Below are positions 56,026 to 64,000 of a stretch of DNA of 64,000 nt, piece after piece; the stretch's first letter is position 1; each line of letters starts with the position of its first letter. Position numbers and translations under genes: made by a program. The stretch spans positions 72,707,001 through 72,771,000 of the forward strand of contig CANTUV010000031.1 of NCBI GenBank assembly GCA_947685225.1, in the 5' to 3' direction. The notes under the pieces are model-generated. The model had not been told where the DNA came from. It saw only the letters and a program-made list of their open reading frames with translations, and did not search any database. This DNA comes from Garcia nutans. Lineage: Eukaryota > Streptophyta > Magnoliopsida > Malpighiales > Euphorbiaceae.

Positions 56026-58729
56026 TTTATTTTGCATTTCCTTTGTCATCTTTACATTTGATTGATTGTTAAATTTTGATTATACTGGAAATGATTTTAT
56101 TATTGATTTCACTTTTAATTTACATGTGTATATTATCTAAGCTCTGTCTCTGTTTTTCTTGGAAAATTCTATTTTGACAGAGAGAGACTTCTTCTTCTCC
56201 TTGTTTTTGCCCTCTAATTTAAATATTTTTTACTTTTTTTTTCTCCTCTTCTTTCTTATTCAAATCAAATTTGCCAATTTATGTGGTTAAGGCTGAAAAA
56301 TCTGTTGACATTTGCAGCTTTGCTAGTCTTATTTACTCTTATTTTTTTGTTGGGAAGATCTCTTTATTTTCATCTTTTCTACTGATGTAGAGCTTCAATT
56401 ACATTATTTGATCAATATTCTTAACAGGTTTTTTTTTTTTTGAATTTTTGTTTTTGTTCTTTTAAATTATTTTTTTTAATAAAAAATTGAGCACTGTAGA
56501 TATTATTTTGCAAGTTGCCTCTTTTGCTGGAAAGAGTGCCACATATTCCAGTTTTGTGGTGTATTGAAATTTTCCATGTGATATGTATGTTTGTGTTTAT
56601 TTTTTGGGTTTGGAAGCAAACCGCATGTAATTAAGAATATGCTTATGGATATTAATTAATGATTAATAATTAATTACTAGGCATTCCTTTTGGATTCAAT
56701 ATTCTTTTTGAGTATATTTTGCCTGCAAAGTTAGGTCTTTGTGGTGATAATTTTAAAGTGATAGGCTTCACACAAAGTGAATGTTACTATCAGCTTGGAT
56801 CACGTCACAACCTTATAGATGCTGCCAATTACTGGCATATTCCTTGACAAATTTCTTCTGTTTAATCTATTTTTTCTTTAGCAACTTTGTCAAATTGTTT
56901 ATTTGATACCTGAACTTTTTTTCTTTTCTTTCAATAAAATGCAACACTTGATAATGATTGCATTTGTTATTGATTCAAAGCTCCTTGCATTATTTATTTA
57001 GTTTTTTTTTTATTTCTTGAATAGCTTTAGTTGACTTGATTTTTCTGGGCTTGTGTATTAGACCTTGAGATACTATGTTTAAGGTTCATTATTTTGTGTT
57101 ACTGATTGGATTATAATTTTTAATTTTTTTTTATGTAATGGTTTAGGGCTTGATAATTTTTTTATGTGTCTATTTGATAATTTTTATGTGTTACGCCTAG
57201 CTCGCGATGAGAGAAATGCACACTTAGGAAATGAAAAATATTTTAAAATTAAGAAATATAAAACCATAGTTTATTGCTATTAAAGCATATGTAAAAAACT
57301 ACATATTCTTGCAGGTTAGGAGTGCTAAAACTAGGTGATTGCTTCTGCATGAGCATAATAATACATATTAAAACTGTAAATTACTATTGCTGCAATAACG
57401 TTTCTAAAAGTATAGCTCTTTCTTCTTGAATGCAATTAATCAATACCTTACAATAACAGCAACAATATGACTGCTTGTCCCTAAATTCCAAAACCAATAA
57501 AAATTCCGAAGTAGTGATAATAATAGTTTTCTGAAAGTTACAACTGTTTGTTTCTGTTTATTTCAGTTTCACTGAAGAAATACTGATATTGCCACTTTTC
57601 AATATTTTCTCCATGCCCTGATTTTAGAGTCTCAATTAGTTGATCTGATTTTTTACTGCCTTGGACTAGTATGTTTTATTACCTCTGTTAGCCTATGGAA
57701 TCTCCATTGTATCATATTAGGAGTAAATGTTCAATTAACTAAATCTAATTGAATTTAAATATTGAAGTTCAGTTTTTTTAATTGTTAATAAATATAATTT
57801 GTACATTAGCAAATTATTTTTTTCGTAAATGTTAATTATAGTTTTTATGTGTTGATTACTTGTATCATTAACAAAATGATCAATAAATTAACAAAATATG
57901 GCTTCTTGCGGTTCAAATTAAAGTTGCAAGTTGTTCAATTAATTGCATTTCTATTCACCTTGTACTGCCCACCAGTTGAAAATGACAACCTATTGTTTGT
58001 ATTGTTGAATTTGCTTCTGCCAATTCAGTATTAGTGGTTTCGTGGTTGCTCTTTTCCTTTGTTTTGTTCGAGCTTATGGTCAGTTATAATAAAAGTGGAA
58101 ATAGTAATTTAATTTTTTTAATTGAGCTAATCATGTATGGAATGCATGGAAGTTGAGCTAATCATGTAAAAGAGGCAGACAAGTCATTGCTTTGCTCCAA
58201 GGTAATTTTAGTTAATTTATGTAAATTAGCTCAACTTTCTTATTCTTTTTATAAGAAATCATCATTTAAATAATCAAATATTGTTAGAATACCTATTGAT
58301 TATCACTAATTATTATCAGCTTGTGTATATACAAAATTCCTGAGTAGCTACACGAGTTGAATGAAAAAGCCTACACACCACGGTTAGTATTACTTTGTTA
58401 ACGTGTATCATATTATTCTTTTCATTTACTCTTTTTAATATTATTTGCAGGTTAATAATGGTGATGCAAGTCATGATTCAGTGGAAAATGATAATTGAAG
58501 ATCTATATTGTTATTTTCAAGATAGATTATTTATAGTAGTGTTTTTAACACTTGTATAGTTAAATTGTAAAATATTTTATTCTATTGAAGATTAATAAAC
58601 GAATTATTTTTATCAATGTAATTAGTGTTTTTTTAGATTGTGTTTAAATGTTCCAAATGTATTTATAAAGTTCTCATAAAATTAATTAATAATATAAATA
58701 GTTCCAATAAAAATCAATATTAAATTACT
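56026..58729 (+). other. CACTA interior with exon- and intron-like captured sequence
   Basis: Mostly T-rich, intron-like DNA with islands that look coding. At 56,681-56,847, after an AG, a stop-free frame reads GIPFGFNILFEYILPAKLG onward to NYWHIP then stop. At 58,451-58,498, after GCAG, a short frame reads VNNGDASHDSVENDN then stop, like a last exon. I do not recognise either source gene. Confidence 0.5.
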
Positions 58730-59030
58730 ACGGATTTGCTACGAATCTGCGACGGATATTTGAAATCTATGACGGAATCTGAGACAGATACTGCGACGAC
58801 AATCTGCGACGGAATCTGTGACGGCAATCTGCGACGGAATCTGTGACGAATTTGCGACGGAAATCTGTGACGGAATCTGCGACGAAATCTGCGACGGCCT
58901 GTCGCAAATTGAAAATTGCGACGCCTTTTTTATTAACGGATCGTATCCGTCGCAGATCGGTCGCAGATTCGTCGCAAGACTTGATTTGCGACGGATCTGC
59001 GACGGATTCTGTCCGTCGCAGATAGCGTGT
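58730..59030 (-). repeat. CACTA right subterminal array
   Basis: More than ten copies of GCGACGGA or its complement in 300 bp, such as AATCTGCGACGGAATCTG and TCCGTCGCAGATCGG. It mirrors the left array in motif but lacks the 286-bp higher-order repeat. Confidence 0.9.
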
Positions 59031-59042
59031 TTTTTTGTAGTG

Positions 59043-59946
59043 TAAGTTTAGCTTCAACGGAAGAATTACTTACCTGATAGAGCTTGCGTGATGGCTCTTC
59101 AATTTGTCCAAATTGTTGCGTGTTTGCAGCCATGGTTGATATGATCTCTCTTGCCTGGGCTGGAGTTTTGTTAACAAGAGCTCCCCCACTTGCAGCATCG
59201 ACCATTTTCCTTTCTATATCCAGCATCCCTTCATAAAAATACTGGAGAAGTGATTGTTCGGACATCCCATGTTGTGGGCAGTTTGCACACAACCTCTTGA
59301 ATCTCTCCCAGTAATCATGAAGACTTTCTATATCTTTTTGTTTGATCACACTAATCTCCCTATGAATGGTGGCTGCTCTAGAGGCGGGAAAATACTTATC
59401 CAAGAATGCATGAGCCATAGCAGGCCATGTCGTTATGGAACCTGGTGGTAAGTTAAGTAACCATTCTTTGGCAGTATCTTTTAGTGAAAACGGAAATGCT
59501 CTCAACTTAATTTGCTCTTCTGTCACCCCTTGAGGCTTCATACTAGAGCAAACTCCATGGAACTCTTTCAAAAAGTTGTGTGGGTTTTCGTTCTTCATTC
59601 CATGGAAAGTAGGGAGCTGGTGAATCAAACCAGATTTCAACTCAAATGGTGCATCCAAGTTTGAAAAAGCAATACACAGGGGCTGCTGGTCCACAGGGGC
59701 TGCCTGTAGCTCTCTAACGGTGCGATTATCAGCCATTTGTTCCTCTCTTTCAGATTCTGTTGAGGTTTCTTCTAATTCAGGATCAAATTCAGTTGAAGAT
59801 TCAACTAAATCAGTAATTATAATTTCTGGATCAGCTGTAGAAGCAGTTGCAGCCCTTTTTCGTAGCCTGGTTTCCTTCGTCAATGTACGGGCTGTCTTTT
59901 CTATCTCAGGATCAAATTCTAATTGCAAATTTTCAGATCTGGTCAT
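59043..59946 (-). CDS. Level-1b gag N-terminal part, interrupted by CACTA element
   Basis: It starts MTRSENLQLEFDPEIEKTAR at 59,946, soon after the PBS. The retrotransposon gag domain is intact: IKLRAFPFSLKDTAKEWLL, AHAFLDKYFPASRA, HDYWERFKRLCANCPQHG. The frame is open for about 301 residues to the CACTA insertion at 59,043 and continues at 53,530. The related gag at 46,690-48,336 is only distantly similar, so this is a different Athila-clade family. Confidence 0.88.
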
Positions 59947-59977
59947 TCAAAGAAGCAATAACAGTAATGTAAACTAG

Positions 59978-59995
59978 TCCCCGGCAGCGGCGCCA
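59978..59995 (-). promoter_or_regulatory. Primer-binding site of level-1b element (tRNA-Asp)
   Basis: The element strand reads TGGCGCCGCTGCCGGGGA, one base different from the perfect tRNA-Asp complement in the level-2 element. Confidence 0.9.
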
Positions 59996-60000
59996 AAATT

Positions 60001-61362
60001 TGATGGGTGTCGAAGCCACCAAAAATAAATAACCTGTTCTTCCTAACAAAACAACACAAAATATTGTAAATAGGGTGAGAAGGGTCGAACCCTGGAGACT
60101 AGCCTTGCCCAAGACTAACCAAAACATGACCTGCTGTAATTTAAGAAAAACAAAATAAAACTAGGGGAATTATATTTATGAAAAATAAAACGAAATTAAG
60201 TTAAAGAAGTGATCAGAACGAAATTAGGACAGCAAAAATAATTAAAAACTTGAAACAATGGAAGACAAACTCAGTCAAAGGTAATTCGCGGTATGAAATT
60301 CATTTGGATTGATCATCGATTTCAAGATAGCTTTTCAACTCATTATTGTAGACAAGTTATAGTCAAAAAGGAACGTCCTCCCAACCAATTCTATCTTAGT
60401 ATTAGATTATTAAGGTACGACCTAATAATAATCCCTAATTAACTAACAACCCTAAGTACGACAAAGGATTTAGCCGTTAACAGCGTTAAAAATTAATAGA
60501 ACCCTACCCTGACCAACAGAAACTACGAGAATCCATTTAGATCAGATTATGTTTTCCCACAATATAACCCTAAGGCTTTGATGCAATTGAATTATATTGA
60601 CTACCACTTTTATCAACTCGGATTAACAATTACGGATTAAACCTAATTGATTGGTTGTGCAGAAACCTATTAGATGAATAACGGGCCCTGTTAAAACAAA
60701 TAATAGATATCCACTATGGATGATTCTCACCCCAATAATCAAAGAGAAAACACAAATACAATATGAATCAAAAAGCAAAGATAAAGCACATTAAATCTCA
60801 CAATCCATTAGAAAATCAACATTGAATTAACCTTCGACTGAAATAAAGAGTTTAGCCACACATGGCCATGGAAGAACAACCAAAATTCTGTCAAAGTAAA
60901 CCTCAAATTCGTATCAATCAAAGAGGAGGCAAAAAGTCCTCTCCCAAAACCCTAAAAATAACTTAAATACTCAATAAAGAGTGGGGCCATCCTAATATAA
61001 CAAAAAGGCCCACTAAAAACTACTTAAATCCTATTACAAGTCGGTTTAGAAGTCCTCAAATACCACTAAAATGCGTGGGCCCGTCACTTAATTAAATCAG
61101 CCCGTTCAGGTCTGCCTGGCCGTTAGCCTTGGGCAAGGCTAAGGCCTCTGCTGCCAATCTGACAATCTGTCATAAAGAAAATTCAGCTTCATGTCCTTTG
61201 CTCCAATACTTCCAATCCAGCTCCAAATAAGCCTCTTTATTGCAAATCCACCATTCCTGTCTAGAATAATAAAAACCAAGTAAAAGTTCTTCTTTTCAAT
61301 GTGAATAACATCAATTAAGCACAAAAACAAAGTGATAAACATGTTGGATTTGCAGCCTATCA
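60001..61362 (-). repeat. Level-1b 5' LTR
   Basis: The same length as 40,287-41,648. The eight or so differences seen are mostly single-base transitions. It is followed by GAAGG at 61,363-61,367. Confidence 0.95.
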
Positions 61363-62238
61363 GAAGGTAAGAGATTTTTATCTCTATGTTTAAGATTGAT
61401 TTCTCCTTGTAGGTATTATAACCATGGCATATTTGAATATTTGTGTATTGATGCTAGAATGAAATAATTATATGCTATATTAGGATGGAAAAACTTGATA
61501 GTGAAGGAATATGACACTTACAAAGAACTCACTCTTGAGTTCTTTACAACTCTTAAAATGTCAAAATCCTAAGATAAAAATTTAGAGTGTATAATGCTAA
61601 GTGTAAATTATATGATTTATTATGATATTATGTTCAAGACTTTAGACTTGCCTAAAGAAGGTGCTTGTAGTCATCCCAAAGAATTTGACAGTGATACATT
61701 TTGGAACACATTAACTGGTTTTAATTTGTTTAACATTAGAAATGCAGCTAACGGGTTAATTTGTGATCATAGTTTGTTGTTGTTGCATAAACTTATGTGT
61801 CATCTTTTGTTTTGAAAAAAAGAGAGTAATAAAGTATCAACTCAAGAGTTATTTATGTTGTATTGTGCGCATAAGAATACGAAAGTCTCTACAACATGTT
61901 GTATCTTTTAGATTTTGATGTTTATTACTCAACATTCTAAGAGCACCATTGTATTGAGTCATATTGTTACTGGATTAGCATTATATTATGATATTTTTTA
62001 TCCTAAGAACACCATAACGGAGTACATGAGTGGAAAGCCCTATTCATATGACACATTAGGCCGTGCTGAAATTCTAGATGCAAGTAATAGATTGAAGGAT
62101 CCCATAACAAGAAGGTGTTATAAGAACATAGTTCAAGGATATTCTAGTAGTGCTCCGCTGAGTACCCAAACAACAAATGATGAAGAGGAAAGTGATGAAG
62201 AAAAGGATGATGATAATGACAATGAAGAACAAGGATGA
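61363..62238 (+). pseudogene. Outer env-like ORF, second part
   Basis: Continues 40,150-40,286 after the level-1b insertion. Segments in order: LGWKNLIVKEYDTYKELTLE (about 61,480-61,540); SVNYMIYYDIMFKTLDLPKE; and ITQHSKSTIVLSHIVTGLAL (from about 61,920), which corresponds to the FGRG-type middle segment of other Athila third ORFs. It ends with a very acidic tail (NDEEESDEEKDDDNDNEEQG). Several stops break it. After the stop, 62,305-62,400 keeps a coiled-coil-like remnant (MRDQLWSINQRIINMERSQ). Confidence 0.8.
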
Positions 62239-62399
62239 CGATAAGTTTTAAGGTGGCTCAATACAATGGACGAAATGAATAAACATTTGAGCTCGTAGTT
62301 GAATGTTATGAAGAAGCAACAGAGGACAATGAGAGACCAACTATGGTCCATAAATCAGAGAATTATCAACATGGAAAGGAGTCAGACTTATCATAATTA

Positions 62400-63056
62400 C
62401 AAGTTAATAAAGTATATAGAGTTTTTGGGTTTATTTATCCCTTCTCTGACTCCATCACCTCTAGCATCCACCATAAAAGAGGGAAGCTTTCATCCCTTAT
62501 CTTTTTCTTATCATATTTGTTTTCTTATTATCTGTGTGTGATCTTGTTTGTGGTAGATTATTTTTTATAAGGGACAATGAAAAGATTAAATGTGGGAGGA
62601 TAGTAGTTAGCTTAATTTGTTTTGTTATTTTGTTTGATTTTTGCTTTAATTTACTTGTGTGAATTTTTTTAATTTATGTTTTTAATTTCAACTTTTTGAA
62701 AAAAAAATATTATTTTAAAAAATAAGAGAAAAAGGAAAAAAATCAAAATAAAAAAAATAAAAGAAAAATAAAAAGAATTTTTTTTATTATTATCTAATTA
62801 GGTCTTAATTAGGTTTTAGTTAGATGTTTTAGTTTTTCTAGGATTGGAGTTATACTATTAATCTTTTATTTTGAATTGAATTCCTAATAGTGAATTAAGA
62901 TTTAGTTTTTAGTTAATCAGCTATAATAATAATAAGAGTTTAAGTAGAATTTTCTTAGTTGAATGGCATTAGGATTAGTCTTTATTTTTTCTCTATATAT
63001 GGTTGAGTTCCTAGCAAGTTTAATTCATAATTAGCAAAGCCTTAGAATAGAGAAAG
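62400..63056 (+). other. AT-rich spacer between env-like and small basic ORF
   Basis: No gene. A purine-rich string AAATGTGGGAGGATAG (62,588-62,603) resembles a polypurine tract, and A-rich runs follow at 62,700-62,780. Confidence 0.55.
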
Positions 63057-63494
63057 ATGAATAATAAAAAAAAAGTTCATATACTTGGGGATGGAAATAT
63101 GAAGACAGTATTTGGGATCGAGCTTTACCTTTATGTGAATCCACTTGTAGAGATGCCTAAACAACTCACTGCCTTCTATGCTTTTAGGCATGTCTATCAT
63201 GATCCTAATGAATGCACTATGAATCTTGATGAGATAGTAGAGAGGGAAATTTTGGAGAAAGCTAGTGAAAAATCTAGATCACAACTTGACTTAATGGTTT
63301 TAGATGATACTTCAAGTGATGATAATGAATCTAAGCCATCACCAATTAAGAGGAAGAGAAATAGGCTATCAAAATTGGAGAAGAAGAAAAGAGAAAGACC
63401 TCCTAAGATCTCTAAGAAAGAACAGTTTAGTGGAATAAACATTAAGAATGAAGAGAAAGATGCTTTGAAGATTCTAATTAACTCTTATTATTAG
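63057..63494 (+). CDS. Small basic accessory protein of Athila-like family (145 aa), function unknown
   Basis: The only intact ORF of the outer element. It starts MNNKKKVHILGDG, has a conserved middle PLVEMPKQLTAFYAFRHVY, an acidic patch (DDTSSDDNE) and a strongly basic stretch (KRKRNRLSKLEKKKRERPPK) that looks like a nuclear localisation signal, and ends NSYY. The decayed sister copy at 22,515-22,910 has the same start, middle and end, so it was part of the ancestral element and not a chance frame. I recognise no domain. It may be a nuclear import or nucleic-acid-binding accessory protein; this is inference. Confidence 0.65.
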   Translation: MNNKKKVHILGDGNMKTVFGIELYLYVNPLVEMPKQLTAFYAFRHVYHDPNECTMNLDEIVEREILEKASEKSRSQLDLMVLDDTSSDDNESKPSPIKRKRNRLSKLEKKKRERPPKISKKEQFSGINIKNEEKDALKILINSYY

Positions 63495-64000
63495 TTTGTT
63501 TTACATTAGATTTGGCTAGGTAGTTTTTTATTTTAATTTTTATTTAATTTCATTTTTCTTATTTGTAATAGATTTAATTTTCAATTTTTAATAAAAATTA
63601 GAATTTGTTTTACTTCTATTTTGCAATCTATTTGGTTACTTTGATCCCTACTTGTTCTTTACTTGTTATTGAATCTGTTAATTATTATTATTTTTGATTT
63701 CAACATGATAATTAAACTCTTTTAGCTAGATTGAAATAATTTTTTGCTTATTTTTAATTTAATGCATGGAATGGAAGAGTCATAATCTTGAAAAATTTTA
63801 CAAAATTAAGAATACTTATTTTTAAGGATAGTTATAATTGTTGTTATGTTGAATCATAGTCTTTTGAGTTCATTGTAATGTCATAGATTCTTGAGTTAGT
63901 ATGTATCGCTAAAGTAGTCATTTATTTAATTATATGGATATGTTGCAAAAATTATTTTAATTAATAACGATTAAAAGTTTTGCGAGATGGAGCATAAAAC
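63495..64000 (+). other. 3' non-coding region of outer element
   Basis: AT-rich. The final bases (TTTTGCGAGATGGAGCATAA) match the sister element near 21,970-21,985, about 450 bp before its 3' LTR. No gene. Confidence 0.75.

Larger units (their letters stand above)
53531..59042. mobile_element. CACTA (En/Spm) transposon, non-autonomous, with captured gene fragments
   Basis: It starts CACTACAAAAATA and ends TTTTTTTGTAGTG, with the 3-bp duplication TAA on both sides (53,528-53,530 and 59,043-59,045). Removing it joins the gag frame of the host element exactly (VEAKL to NELTS). Both ends carry dense arrays of TTTGCGACGGA/TCCGTCGCAAA subterminal motifs, typical of CACTA elements, where the element-encoded DNA-binding protein docks. 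No TNPD-like transposase was found; the interior instead holds gene fragments (55,170-58,500). Confidence 0.95.
40287..61362 (-). mobile_element. Athila-clade LTR retrotransposon (level 1b), pol-deleted, carrying two nested insertions
   Basis: A minus-strand element with GAAGG on both sides (40,282-40,286 and 61,363-61,367). The LTRs are 1,362 bp each (40,287-41,648 and 60,001-61,362) and differ at only about eight sites by eye, so insertion is recent. It has a PBS, gag and protease, but RT, RNase H and integrase are missing: the frame jumps from the post-protease linker (VCNEYKDA) to 3' sequence. It is interrupted by a CACTA element (53,531-59,042) and a second LTR element (45,146-51,784). 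Without these it would be about 8.9 kb. Confidence 0.92.
18940..64000 (+). mobile_element. Outer Athila-like LTR retrotransposon (level 0), 3' LTR beyond window
   Basis: The element begins TGATAAGTGC at 18,940. Its 5' LTR is split by the level-1a element, followed by a decayed tRNA-Asp PBS, gag remnant, PR-RT-RNase H-INT, env-like ORF (split by the level-1b element) and a small basic ORF. The last bases (TTTTGCGAGATGGAGCATAA) match a point about 450 bp upstream of the 3' LTR in the related element 19,878-34,530 (near 21,970-21,985), so the 3' LTR should begin roughly 450 bp after the window ends. Without insertions the element would be about 10 kb. Confidence 0.85.

Noticed and set aside
57849..58034. 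61-codon open frame in the CACTA interior
   Set aside because: Leu/Phe-rich, without family match, in T-rich intron-like DNA; chance frame is the simpler reading.
1..64000. Intact host gene, tRNA, rRNA or organellar insertion
   Set aside because: None was seen. All recognisable coding sequence belongs to transposable elements or to gene fragments inside them.

Overview
The window is AT-rich plant nuclear DNA made almost entirely of nested transposable elements. I see no intact host gene, tRNA, rRNA or prokaryotic feature. MuDR transposase, a plant mobile domain (PMD) gene, Athila-type Ty3/Gypsy retrotransposons primed by tRNA-Asp, a CACTA transposon and plant-type introns point to an angiosperm, probably a eudicot. 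The species cannot be fixed from the sequence.

Left part, about 1-18,284: a decayed Mutator-like (MULE) region. It has long inverted repeats at both sides, a broken MuDR-type transposase (3,534-6,110, +), an unidentified gene (6,457-10,682, +) split by a 3.26-kb solo LTR (7,340-10,594, TSD TGAGT), a broken PMD gene (11,271-13,720, -), a small divergent ORF (13,891-14,214, +) and two arrays of hairpin-forming repeats.

Right part, 18,940-64,000: a stack of nested insertions, each bounded by a target-site duplication (TSD) read directly from the sequence. Level 0 is an Athila-like element on the + strand (18,940 to beyond the window end). Level 1a is a second, related Athila-like element on the - strand (19,878-34,530, TSD CTTGG) inside the 5' LTR of level 0; a 2.68-kb solo LTR (27,000-29,675, TSD GGACA) sits in its reverse transcriptase. 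Level 1b is a different Athila-clade element on the - strand (40,287-61,362, TSD GAAGG) inside the env-like ORF of level 0. It contains a + strand Athila-clade element (45,146-51,784, TSD CTTGG) and a CACTA transposon (53,531-59,042, TSD TAA).

The two older Athila elements (levels 0 and 1a) once had the full order gag-PR-RT-RNaseH-INT-env-like-small basic ORF and are now pseudogenes. The two young ones (levels 1b and 2) have LTR pairs differing at only about seven or eight sites each, yet lack RT, RNase H and integrase. They must have been copied with enzymes supplied in trans, and one keeps a complete 548-residue gag ORF. The CACTA element carries no transposase that I can see, but carries a chimeric captured gene fragment joining the start of an exosome RRP42-like gene to an NT-C2 (EEIG1/EHBP1) segment. 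The most intriguing non-coding signal is a small hairpin with a constant AGGA loop and a changing but complementary stem, just upstream of the polypurine tract in three Athila-clade elements.
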